Source: Tessaracoccus oleiagri
Lineage (GTDB): Bacteria; Actinomycetota; Actinomycetes; Propionibacteriales; Propionibacteriaceae
Assembly (NCBI RefSeq): GCF_900103275.1
Contig: NZ_FNGP01000005.1
Coordinates: forward strand, 1 to 64,000
Length of the DNA stretch: 64,000 nt
Direction: 5' to 3'
In this document: piece after piece, positions 1 through 6,902 of the stretch
Position numbering within the stretch: position 1 is the first letter of the stretch
Layout: the number at the start of each line of letters is the position of its first letter
Program-made: the position numbers and the translations under genes
Notes under the pieces: model-generated
The model's database searches: none
Seen by the model: the letters and a program-made list of their open reading frames with translations, nothing else
What the model was told of the DNA's origin: nothing

Positions 1-77
1 GCCGCGCGGCGGTGTTCGTGTGCGTGCGCGACTGCGGCGAACGCGTCTGCGCTGGTCATCGGCACCATCTCGAACAT
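1..77 (-). CDS. possible 5' end of a gene running off the left edge
   Basis: An open minus-strand frame starts at an ATG (77) and continues without a stop to the window edge, giving 25 residues beginning MFEMVPMTSADAF. There are further in-frame ATGs at residues 4 and 7. No clear ribosome-binding site precedes the first ATG. The N terminus vaguely resembles those of DUF222/HNH (13E12-type) proteins, common in actinobacteria, but 25 residues cannot support a family call. It would be divergent from the YdhR-like gene. It may equally be a chance open frame. Confidence 0.25.
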   Translation of the reverse strand, partial: MFEMVPMTSADAFAAVAHAHEHRRA

Positions 78-232
78 GTGAACAATTCTACGGGCTACCA
101 CTGACAACCCGAAGGCCTTTATGTCGTCTGTGGATAACTGCTTCTCTGATGCCGCGTACTGCACAGCAGCCGTCTTGTGCGTCCTCGATCACTCGGCGTA
201 GCGTGACCTCCACCACGACGAGGAGGACGGTC

Positions 233-544
233 ATGGCTGTACTGGTACAGGTGAACTTTCCCATGCAGGGTCCGTGGGGCACCGAGATGGCGGAGGCGTT
301 CCGTGGCCTTGCTGAATCGATCAACGCTGAGCCCGGCTTCATCTGGAAGGTGTGGATCGAGGACCAGGCTGCAGGCCTCTCCGGGGGCATCTACCTCTTC
401 GAGACCCGGGAACAAGCGGAGGCATACGTCGCGATGCATACCGAGCGGCTCGCCGGCTTTGGAATCACCGACGTGACGGTCGTGTACTCCGACGTCAACG
501 AAACGCTGAGCCGGCTCAATCGCGCGAGCCTGAAGGCGGCCTGA
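233..544 (+). CDS. YdhR-like putative monooxygenase
   Basis: A 103-residue protein resembling the YdhR family, small dimeric ferredoxin-like-fold proteins annotated as putative monooxygenases; the substrate is unknown. Supporting residues are the N-terminal GPWGTEMAEAF segment, then PGFIWKVWIED and IYLFETREQAEAY. The ATG at 233 was chosen because AGGAGG lies at 221-226, six bases upstream, although the frame stays open to about 20. The Imm-5-like/Arr fusion gene follows after 33 bases on the same strand, so the two are probably co-transcribed. Catalysis has not been shown for most of the family, so the enzymatic role is inference. Confidence 0.75.
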   Translation: MAVLVQVNFPMQGPWGTEMAEAFRGLAESINAEPGFIWKVWIEDQAAGLSGGIYLFETREQAEAYVAMHTERLAGFGITDVTVVYSDVNETLSRLNRASLKAA

Positions 545-577
545 GCCGCGCGACGGCCGCCGCGGGGAAGGTACCCC

Positions 578-1516
578 TTGGACTTCGAGCTGACCATCGA
601 CGAGCTTCGAGCGGTGACGGCGTACGCCACGGCCTGCGCTGAGCCGACGATGACGATCGTCGAGGAGACCCTGTCTCATGACCAGCGCCCTGCCGAGGCG
701 CTGGCGGCAGCGAGGGCGTTCACTGAGGGGGCCGCGCGCTCGAACCGGCTGCGCGACGCCGCGGCAGCGGCACACAGTGCGGGACGGGAGGCGCCCACCG
801 AGGCAGCCGCAAGCGCCGCCACCGCTGCGGGTGACGCGGCCGCGTCCGCCTTCCTGCACCCCCTCGCGCAGGCAAGTCAGGTCCGCCACATCCTCGGTTC
901 GGCGGTGCATGCCGCACGAGCCGCCGAGGCGTGGCGCGGAGAGGATCCTGTGGTCGCCGAGTACATGCTCGATGCGGCCGCCCGACGAATGACAGCGACG
1001 GTCCGGTTGGTGCTCGATCGGTACCCCCGGGTCCCGCCGGCGACGGACAGGATCGGTGTGCTGATGCACCGGCTGGACGGACTCATCCGCGATCCTCGGC
1101 CGACGCCGCAACCGGCGGACGACCCCGGACCCTTCTTCCACGGCACGAAAGCCGACCTGCGACCCGGCGACCTGCTCACCCCAGGGTGGGACACCAACTA
1201 CGGATCGGGCAAGCGCTCGAACCACATCTACCTCACGGCCTCTCAGTTCGGCGCGCCGCTCGCTGCCGCACTGGCGCAGGGTGACGGGCGACCCCGGGTC
1301 TATCGCGTCGAGCCGCTCGGACCGATCTACGACGATCCCAACGTCACCGACAAGAAGTTCCCCGGCAACCCGACGAGGTCGTACCGGACGCGCGAGCCGT
1401 TGCGCGTCGTCGGCGAAGTCACCGGTTTTGCGCTGCCGGACCCCGCCATGATCGAACAGATACGCAGGAACGCAGCAGAGTTGAAGGCGCTGGGAATCGA
1501 GGCCATGGACGACTGA
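578..1516 (+). CDS. arr: Imm-5-like domain fused to rifamycin ADP-ribosyltransferase (Arr)
   Basis: A 312-residue two-domain protein. Residues about 183-312 match Arr, which inactivates rifamycins by ADP-ribosylation using NAD+: FFHGTKADL (186-194), NHIYLT (215-220), and DDPNVTDKK followed by PGNPTRSYRTREP (252-274) are hallmark stretches. Stand-alone Arr is about 140 residues. The first 150 or so residues form an alanine-rich helical domain resembling the putative immunity (Imm-5-like) family, including ELTIDELRAV at the start and AAGDAAASAFLHPLAQA in the middle. A proline-rich linker (about 170-182) joins them. The start is TTG at 578, preceded by GGGAAGG (564-570); no better start retains the N-terminal domain. 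The Arr call is firm, the N-terminal domain call less so, and drug resistance is inferred. Confidence 0.85.
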   Translation: MDFELTIDELRAVTAYATACAEPTMTIVEETLSHDQRPAEALAAARAFTEGAARSNRLRDAAAAAHSAGREAPTEAAASAATAAGDAAASAFLHPLAQASQVRHILGSAVHAARAAEAWRGEDPVVAEYMLDAAARRMTATVRLVLDRYPRVPPATDRIGVLMHRLDGLIRDPRPTPQPADDPGPFFHGTKADLRPGDLLTPGWDTNYGSGKRSNHIYLTASQFGAPLAAALAQGDGRPRVYRVEPLGPIYDDPNVTDKKFPGNPTRSYRTREPLRVVGEVTGFALPDPAMIEQIRRNAAELKALGIEAMDD

Positions 1517-1533
1517 ACGCGTCAAAGGCCTGC

Positions 1534-1824
1534 CTACGCCGTCCAGTCCAAGAGCGCCCCGCCGACCGAAACGCCACCCACGAGCAGGGCCAACGCCACC
1601 ACGGGCACCAGGAGCACCAGGAGCGGGCGGGGACGGAACAACCGGATGGCCACTACCAGCAGGGCCACCCAGACCAGGAGGAAGACCACGAGCCACGCCC
1701 CGGGCACCACCAGACCCGCCGTCAGGTAGAAGTAGCCGACCACGAGGTGGAGCAGGATCCCCACGATGCCGAGGGCGCGCTTCCAGCCGGGCTGTGCCGG
1801 CGTCGCGTCGGGTTCTTGCGTCAT
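1534..1824 (-). CDS. small membrane protein
   Basis: A 96-residue protein beginning MTQEPDATPAQPGW, with three predicted hydrophobic segments (about 16-40, 42-58 and 64-86) and basic residues between the second and third. No family was recognised. The open frame extends upstream to 2016, but that part overlaps the end of the G6PD gene and has biased composition, so the ATG at 1824 is used. It converges on the Arr-fusion gene with 17 bases between stops. Its function is unknown. Confidence 0.6.
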   Translation of the reverse strand: MTQEPDATPAQPGWKRALGIVGILLHLVVGYFYLTAGLVVPGAWLVVFLLVWVALLVVAIRLFRPRPLLVLLVPVVALALLVGGVSVGGALLDWTA

Positions 1825-1891
1825 CTCGTCACGGTAGCGCCGTGAGTCCCGATCGACCGGCGCCACGCCCGCAGAGCCGCGACGGAGATGG

Positions 1892-3253
1892 CTACGCCTT
1901 CCAGTTCGACGGGCCGGCGCCGCCCGCGATGTACTCGTCCATCGGGACGAGTCCGTGCTGCCAGGCTTTGAGCACCGGTTCCACGATCCGCCAGCATTCC
2001 TCGGCCACGTCGCCACGGACGGTCAGGAGCGGATCGCCACGGAAGATGGAGTCGAGGATTTCGCCGTAAGGCTTGAGCGGGCTCTCCGCGAGGTCGGTCG
2101 CGAGCACCGACTGGTTCAGTTCGAACCGGTTCGATTCGGCGTTGGTCGAGAGGCCCAGCTTGATGTTGGCCGGCTTCATGCCGATGCTGAGCACGTTCGG
2201 CGGAGCCTGCGTGAAGCCCTCGGGCACGTGGTCGACGGGCCGGAAGGCGACGGTGATGCCGTTCCTCGCGTCGCCCAGCGCCTTGCCGCTGCGCAAGCGG
2301 AAGGGAACCCCGAACCACCGGTCGGTGTTGATCCGGACGGTGACCTCGGCGAGCGTCTCGGTGTTCCTCGACGGGTTCACGCCGGGCTCGTCCACGTAGT
2401 TCGGGATCTGCTCTCCCTGGAGGCTCCCCGCGGTGTACCGGGCGCGACGCGAGGAAGCCGCCGGGTCGTCATCCCACAGGTGCGTGTGGCGGAGCATGAG
2501 TGCGATCAGGTCGCGGACGTCGCGCTCGTTCAGCGACGGCGGCTCCTCCATGGCGAACAGCGCCAGCACCAGGAGCAGGTGGCTCTGGATCATGTCGCGC
2601 ATCGCGCCGGCGCGGTCGTAGTAGCCGGCACGCCCTTCGAGGGCGAGGGCCTCGTCGACGGTGATCTCGACGCGTTCGATGTTCTGGTTGTTCCAGGCGT
2701 GCTCGAAGACGCGGTTGGTGAAACGCAGGCCCAGGAGGTTCAGCACCACCGACTTCCCCAGGAAGTGGTCGATGCGGAAGATCTGGTTCTCGGGCACGAG
2801 ACGGGCGAGGATCTTGTTGAGCTCGCGGGCCGTCGCAAGGTCGGAGCCGAACGGCTTCTCGAGGCCCAGGCGAAGGCCCTTGGGGAGCTCGATCGTCGTG
2901 AGTGCCTCGCAAAGCTGGAAGGTGACGGCGGGCGGTAGTGCGAGATACAGCACCGGGGCGTCGCCCAGGCCGTCCAGCAGCTTGCGCAGCGCCTCGGCAT
3001 TGGTGAGGTCCAGCTGCTCGTAGCGCGTGGTGGCGATGACCTGCTCGATGCTCGCCCGCGGGCACTTACCACCGAGCGCGCCGCGAACGCGCTCCTGCCA
3101 CTCCTCCTGCGACAGGTCGTCCACCGCGCAACCCACGAGGGTCACCTCGTACTCGGGATTGGTGTTGAGCAGCGTGCCGAGACCGGGCAACAGCAGTCGG
3201 TGGGCGAGGTCGCCGGAGGCGCCGAGGATGGCAAGCGTTACGGGAACGGTCAT
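1892..3253 (-). CDS. zwf: glucose-6-phosphate dehydrogenase family protein
   Basis: A 453-residue enzyme predicted to oxidise glucose 6-phosphate to 6-phosphogluconolactone with NAD(P)+, the entry step of the oxidative pentose phosphate pathway. The nucleotide-binding loop GASGDLA is at 11-17, EKPFG at 132-136, and the active-site motif at 160-167 reads RIDHFLGK. It is about 40-60 residues shorter than classical Zwf. The loop continues as AHRLLLPGL rather than the usual TKRKLLPAL type, and Ser follows the active-site Lys where Glu is usual. No opcA, transaldolase, transketolase or 6-phosphogluconate dehydrogenase gene lies nearby. This suggests a secondary, isolated G6PD paralogue whose cofactor preference may differ. 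The family call is firm and the exact substrate is not. Confidence 0.8.
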   Translation of the reverse strand: MTVPVTLAILGASGDLAHRLLLPGLGTLLNTNPEYEVTLVGCAVDDLSQEEWQERVRGALGGKCPRASIEQVIATTRYEQLDLTNAEALRKLLDGLGDAPVLYLALPPAVTFQLCEALTTIELPKGLRLGLEKPFGSDLATARELNKILARLVPENQIFRIDHFLGKSVVLNLLGLRFTNRVFEHAWNNQNIERVEITVDEALALEGRAGYYDRAGAMRDMIQSHLLLVLALFAMEEPPSLNERDVRDLIALMLRHTHLWDDDPAASSRRARYTAGSLQGEQIPNYVDEPGVNPSRNTETLAEVTVRINTDRWFGVPFRLRSGKALGDARNGITVAFRPVDHVPEGFTQAPPNVLSIGMKPANIKLGLSTNAESNRFELNQSVLATDLAESPLKPYGEILDSIFRGDPLLTVRGDVAEECWRIVEPVLKAWQHGLVPMDEYIAGGAGPSNWKA

Positions 3254-3319
3254 GCGCCAACTCTATTCATGCGCCAGCGGCCGCCCGGTTTGTTGCACTC
3301 CGGTTCCCGCCGATTCCGC

Positions 3320-4837
3320 TCAGAGCAGGGCGACGGCGACCCCGGCGAACAGCAGCATGCCGACGTTGCAGTGCAGGAACGTCGGGATCACGGTGTCCCG
3401 GATGTGGTCGTGCCTGCCGTCGGCCGCCAGGCCCGACGTGGCGCCGAGCGAGATCGTCGAGGCGGGGGAGCCGGCATCGCCCAGGGCGGCGGCCGCGCCG
3501 AGGAGCGCCATGACGGCGAGCGGGCCGAGCCCGAGCTCGACGGCCAAGGGGATGTAGATCGGCGCAAGGATCGGGACGCTGGCGAAGGAGTCCCCGAAGC
3601 CGATGGTGATGAACAGCCCGACGAATAGCATCAGGAACACGCCGAACGTCCGGTTGTCCCCGATGAAGTCGGCCGACGCCTGGATCAGTGGATCGATCTG
3701 GCCCGTCGCCGTCAGGACACCGGCGAACCCCGAGGCGACCGTGATGATCGCCGCGATCTGCGCCATCATCAGCAGACCCGTCGTGAACACGTCGTCCTGC
3801 TCCCGCCACCGGAAGACCCCTGAGACCGTCAGGAGCAGGAAACCGACCATGGCGCCGACGAGCAGCGAGTCGAACGCGATCTGGAAGAACAGCGCGACTG
3901 CGAGCGCGAGGAGCGTCATGACCAACTGGAAGGGGCGCGGTGAGACGGGCGCCGAGGACTCCTCGACCTCCACGGCGCTTCCGGCCACCGGCTCGGGGTA
4001 CTCCCGCGGACGGCGATACGAGACGAACACCGCGAAGAACATGCCCGCGACGAGGCCCATGACCGGCCAGAACATCGCCCTGGGGGCCATGTCCGCGGTT
4101 CCGCTGAGCCCGTAGGCCGTGCCCACGTCGTTGAAGTTCGCCAGCAGGATCTCGTTGAGGTAGATCGCGCCGAAACCGGTGGGCAACAGCAGATAGCTGG
4201 CGCTCATGGAGCAGGCGAGAATGCAAGCCACCGCCCTGCGGTCCACCTTCAGCCGGTTCAGCACGCCGAGGAGCGGCGGGATCAGGATGGGGATGAAGGC
4301 GATGTGGACGGGCACGAGGTTCTGGGAGAGCAGCGACGCGACCACGAACAGCCCGAACAGGGCCCACTTCACCCCACGTCCGGTGGCCGCCTCGTCGGTG
4401 CCGGCCTTCCGGCTCACCCACCGGGCGAACACCTCGAGCAGGCCGCTGCGGGCGAGCGCGACCGCGAGTGCGCCCACCATCACGTACGTGAGGCCCACCT
4501 GTGCGCCGATGAGGAGGTTGTCGTTGAACGCGCCGAGCGCGCCGTCGATCCCAAGGCCGGCCTGCAGGCCGCCGAGCAGCGCCGACGCGATGAGGGCGAT
4601 CATCACCGGCACCCTGATCAGGCACAGCGCGATCATGACGACGATCGCCAGCACCACCGCGTTGACCGGGTTCCCGGTCCACTCGGCCACGAGATACACG
4701 GCGAGCAGCCCGAGCAGCGTCAACGCCGCCGGCACCGGCAGGATCTCGCGTGCGGAGATACGCGCGGGCGGCGACGTGAGGGTCCCCGTGTCCGGGGCAC
4801 AATCCTGCGTCCGCTCGTCCTCGATCGTCCCTGTCAC
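3320..4837 (-). CDS. Na+/H+ antiporter family membrane transporter (YuiF/NhaC-like)
   Basis: A 505-residue polytopic membrane protein with about a dozen hydrophobic segments. The C-terminal stretch with GDSFASVPILAPIYIP, then GDAGSPASTISLG, DGRHDH and PTFLHCN is characteristic of the YuiF-type Na+/H+ antiporter family, some members of which move histidine or other amino acids. The open frame begins at an ATG at 4864, but AAGGAGG lies inside that frame (about 4846-4852), seven bases before a GTG at 4837, so the GTG is preferred. It is upstream of the G6PD gene on the same strand (66 bases apart) and divergent from the HIT gene. Transported ions or solutes are not determinable from sequence. 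Confidence 0.75.
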   Translation of the reverse strand: MTGTIEDERTQDCAPDTGTLTSPPARISAREILPVPAALTLLGLLAVYLVAEWTGNPVNAVVLAIVVMIALCLIRVPVMIALIASALLGGLQAGLGIDGALGAFNDNLLIGAQVGLTYVMVGALAVALARSGLLEVFARWVSRKAGTDEAATGRGVKWALFGLFVVASLLSQNLVPVHIAFIPILIPPLLGVLNRLKVDRRAVACILACSMSASYLLLPTGFGAIYLNEILLANFNDVGTAYGLSGTADMAPRAMFWPVMGLVAGMFFAVFVSYRRPREYPEPVAGSAVEVEESSAPVSPRPFQLVMTLLALAVALFFQIAFDSLLVGAMVGFLLLTVSGVFRWREQDDVFTTGLLMMAQIAAIITVASGFAGVLTATGQIDPLIQASADFIGDNRTFGVFLMLFVGLFITIGFGDSFASVPILAPIYIPLAVELGLGPLAVMALLGAAAALGDAGSPASTISLGATSGLAADGRHDHIRDTVIPTFLHCNVGMLLFAGVAVALL

Positions 4838-4965
4838 CGCTACATCCTCCTTGGTGGCGCCCATGCGCCCTTGTCAGTCAGGAATCCTAGCCACGCCCGT
4901 CCCGCAGTGATGCGCGGGTCTCATCGGGTATTGCGCCCGGCCCGGCACGCTGGGACGATTCATGC

Positions 4966-5427
4966 ATGACACGGGAGTCGAAGACGGCGGAATGCCTCTT
5001 CTGCGACATCGCCGCCGGACGAGCCGAGGCCAGCCTCGTGTACTCGGACGACGCCGTGGTCGCGTTCATGGATCGTTACCCGGTGACGCCGGGGCACCTA
5101 CTCGTCGTCCCGCGCGGGCACATGGTCGGGCTGGAGGACCTCGACCCGGGCACCGGGGCGCGGATCTGGGGAGTCGGCCACGCGCTGGCCAGGGCGCTGC
5201 GTCGCTCGCAGTTCCGCCCGGACGGCATCAACGTGCTGCTGTGCGATGGTGAGCTCGCCTTCCAGAGCGTCTTCCACTTCCACCTGCACGTGATTCCCCG
5301 CTACCCGGGCGACGGATGGGAGATCGAGCCGAACACCCACGAACGCGCCCGTGACCTCCTCGATGGGGACGCGCGTGTGATCAGGAATGCCATCAACGGC
5401 GCGACACCCGATCGCCTGACGCCATGA
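4966..5427 (+). CDS. HIT family protein (nucleotide hydrolase/transferase)
   Basis: A 153-residue histidine-triad protein. The signature HFHLHVIPR occupies 104-112, with the histidines spaced as in catalytic HIT proteins that act on dinucleoside polyphosphates or nucleoside phosphoramidates. An N-terminal CLFC pair (10 and 13) resembles the zinc site of many bacterial HIT proteins, and YPVTPGHLLVVPR (38-50) is the usual first strand-loop. The ATG at 4966 was chosen over an overlapping out-of-frame ATG at 4962. The gene overlaps the next membrane-protein gene by four bases (ATGA), suggesting translational coupling. The physiological substrate is unknown. Confidence 0.88.
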   Translation: MTRESKTAECLFCDIAAGRAEASLVYSDDAVVAFMDRYPVTPGHLLVVPRGHMVGLEDLDPGTGARIWGVGHALARALRRSQFRPDGINVLLCDGELAFQSVFHFHLHVIPRYPGDGWEIEPNTHERARDLLDGDARVIRNAINGATPDRLTP

Positions 5428-5819
5428 CCCGGTCTCCCGAGGGCGCAGGCCACCCGTCGGTGCCCATGTGGTGGGCCCTCGGCTTCAGCGTCCTGACGGT
5501 CATCGGGCTGGGGGTCCTCGTCTGGGGCCTCGTGGTGTCGCACGCGATGCTGTACGGCTTCGGTTCCGTGTTCGCGGAGGGTGCGATCGACCCAGTGGAT
5601 CCCGGCCGTTACCGTCTCGCCTTCTTCGTCGGGGTCGTCGTCGCTCTCGTCAGCGCCGCCGTCCTCGCCTGGTCGTCGTCGCGCACGGGAACCCGGAACT
5701 GGCCCACGCCCCTGCGCGGCTTCGTCGCCGCGCTGCTGGCCGCGGTCCTCGGGGCGAGCGGGCTGCTGCTCAGCCTCGGGATCAATCCAATCACCTTCTT
5801 CCTCAGCCCATGGGGTTGA
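5424..5819 (+). CDS. hypothetical membrane protein coupled to HIT gene
   Basis: A 131-residue protein with three likely membrane segments (about 15-38, 66-86 and 101-122) separated by short polar loops. No family was recognised. Its ATG overlaps the stop of the HIT gene by four bases, so the two are probably translated together. Its stop lies 14 bases from the stop of the convergent methyltransferase gene. Function unknown. Confidence 0.6.
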   Translation: MTRSPEGAGHPSVPMWWALGFSVLTVIGLGVLVWGLVVSHAMLYGFGSVFAEGAIDPVDPGRYRLAFFVGVVVALVSAAVLAWSSSRTGTRNWPTPLRGFVAALLAAVLGASGLLLSLGINPITFFLSPWG

Positions 5820-5833
5820 GGAACCGCCGGCCG

Positions 5834-6529
5834 TCAGGCCGTGGCGCCCTCCCTCTCGAGTACGAGGAACAGGAAGCTGATGAATCGCCGGACGCCGGAA
5901 GGGGGCAGCAGTTCCTCCGGTGTGTCGTCGGCCACCGGTGGCTCGTGGAGCGAGACGATGCGCAGGTTCGCGGCGTTCACCGCCGACGAGATGTCGTGGA
6001 GGGTCCGGTGCCACATGAAGAGGCTGGCTTCACGGCCCGCGAACGAGTGCCGGAGCTCGTGCTGCACGATCCCGAAGTACTTCTGCTCCGTCATCGCGTA
6101 GGCCAGCGGGTGGTTGACCGCGGCCACGAGCCGGCCACCCGGGCGGAGCACCCGCCGGATTTCGGCCAGCGGCCCCTCCCAGTCGCGCAGGTAGTGGAGC
6201 ACCAGGGCAGCGCAGGCCACGTCGAAGCTCTCGTCGTCGTAGGGGAGCGGCTCACCGAGATCCGCGACCCGCAGGTCAGCTCGGTCCCCGAGCCTTCGGC
6301 GGGCTATCTCCAGCATCGCCGGGCTGCTGTCGAAGCCGGAGACACGCGCGCCCCGCTCGACGAGATCAGCAGCGAGCGGGCCGGCCCCGCAGCCGATGTC
6401 CAGGACGTGCCTGCCCCGGACATCGCCCACGAGATCGAGCATCGCCGGCCGTGTGTACCAGGCGTTGAGGAGGCTGGTCTCGTTCTCCCTGTTGTAGTCC
6501 TCGGCGAAGCTGTCGTAGTCGGTCCTCAT
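5834..6529 (-). CDS. class I SAM-dependent methyltransferase
   Basis: A 231-residue cytosolic protein with the class I methyltransferase fold. Motif I VLDIGCGAG is at 42-50, an acidic residue follows the next strand (GFDSSPAML), and later motifs include FDVACAALVLHYL and LRPGGRLV. The C-terminal part, with ALVLHYLRDW and HPLAYAM, resembles UbiE/Methyltransf_11-type enzymes of undetermined substrate. It is transcribed away from the DUF2249 gene, with 109 bases between the two starts that contain the palindrome at 6610. The small-molecule substrate cannot be predicted. Confidence 0.8.
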   Translation of the reverse strand: MRTDYDSFAEDYNRENETSLLNAWYTRPAMLDLVGDVRGRHVLDIGCGAGPLAADLVERGARVSGFDSSPAMLEIARRRLGDRADLRVADLGEPLPYDDESFDVACAALVLHYLRDWEGPLAEIRRVLRPGGRLVAAVNHPLAYAMTEQKYFGIVQHELRHSFAGREASLFMWHRTLHDISSAVNAANLRIVSLHEPPVADDTPEELLPPSGVRRFISFLFLVLEREGATA

Positions 6530-6609
6530 GGGTACTCCGTCCAGGTGTGCGGCCCGCCGAGCGTAGCGTCAAGTCGGCTCCTGACATGCTCCTGACGATG
6601 GATATTAAT

Positions 6610-6624
6610 TACAAATACTTTGTA
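6610..6624. promoter_or_regulatory. perfect AT-rich palindrome, candidate operator
   Basis: TACAAATACTTTGTA is a perfect 6-3-6 inverted repeat (TACAAA / TTTGTA) in an AT-rich island of an otherwise very GC-rich sequence. It sits 14 bases before the ATG of the DUF2249 gene and beside a TATTAAT stretch (6603-6609) that could serve as a -10 element. Such placement fits a repressor site. The binding protein is unknown; DUF2249 genes elsewhere are sometimes in nitrosative-stress or redox regulons, so an Rrf2- or Crp/Fnr-type regulator is a guess. Confidence 0.5.
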
Positions 6625-6638
6625 GTAATGTGCTCCGC

Positions 6639-6869
6639 ATGACCGAAACGCAGGAACTCGACGTCCGCCGGCTCGCCCCGGCCCAGCGCCACTCGACCAT
6701 CTTCAACACCTTCTTCGGGTTGGAGAAGGACGGGGCGTTCGTACTGGTGAACGACCACGATCCGAAGCCGCTGTACTACCAGTTCGCGGCCGAGCACGCG
6801 GACGAGTTCACCTGGGACTACCTCGAGAACGGCCCCGAGGTGTGGAAGGTGCGTATCGGTCGACGGTGA
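6639..6869 (+). CDS. DUF2249 domain protein
   Basis: A 76-residue single-domain protein. LDVRRLAPAQRHSTIFNTF near the start, VNDHDPKPLYYQF (37-49) and the ending with FTWDYLENGPEVWKVRI match the DUF2249 pattern. This small, mostly uncharacterised domain is often found with hemerythrin-like or nitrogen-oxide metabolism genes. The ATG at 6639 is preferred over an in-frame GTG at 6630, which lies only five bases from the palindrome. Neither has a strong ribosome-binding site, so the transcript may be leaderless or nearly so. It is followed by a hairpin shared with the convergent GH2 gene. The biochemical role is unknown. Confidence 0.8.
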   Translation: MTETQELDVRRLAPAQRHSTIFNTFFGLEKDGAFVLVNDHDPKPLYYQFAAEHADEFTWDYLENGPEVWKVRIGRR

Positions 6870-6874
6870 ACCGC

Positions 6875-6901
6875 GGCAGCGCTCGCTACCTTCGCGCTGC
6901 C
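6875..6901. terminator. bidirectional hairpin terminator
   Basis: GGCAGCGC (6875-6882) and GCGCTGCC (6894-6901) form a perfect 8-bp stem with an 11-base loop, sited between the stop of the DUF2249 gene and the stop of the convergent GH2 gene. There is no strong U-tract, which is common in actinobacteria. Position and symmetry suggest it serves both transcripts. Confidence 0.55.
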
Positions 6902-6902
6902 A

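Noticed and set aside
70-85. CGAACATGTGAACA, loosely like a LexA/SOS box
   Set aside because: The second half-site reads GAACA instead of GTTCG, so it does not match the mycobacterial-type SOS consensus.
129-137. TGTGGATAA, a perfect DnaA-box 9-mer
   Set aside because: Only one copy was noticed, without clustering, AT-rich unwinding element or dnaA/dnaN neighbours; a chance match is more likely than an origin.
3600-4910. Plus-strand open frames antisense to the antiporter
   Set aside because: No domains; low-complexity, Ser/Thr/Arg-rich shadows of a clear membrane transporter.
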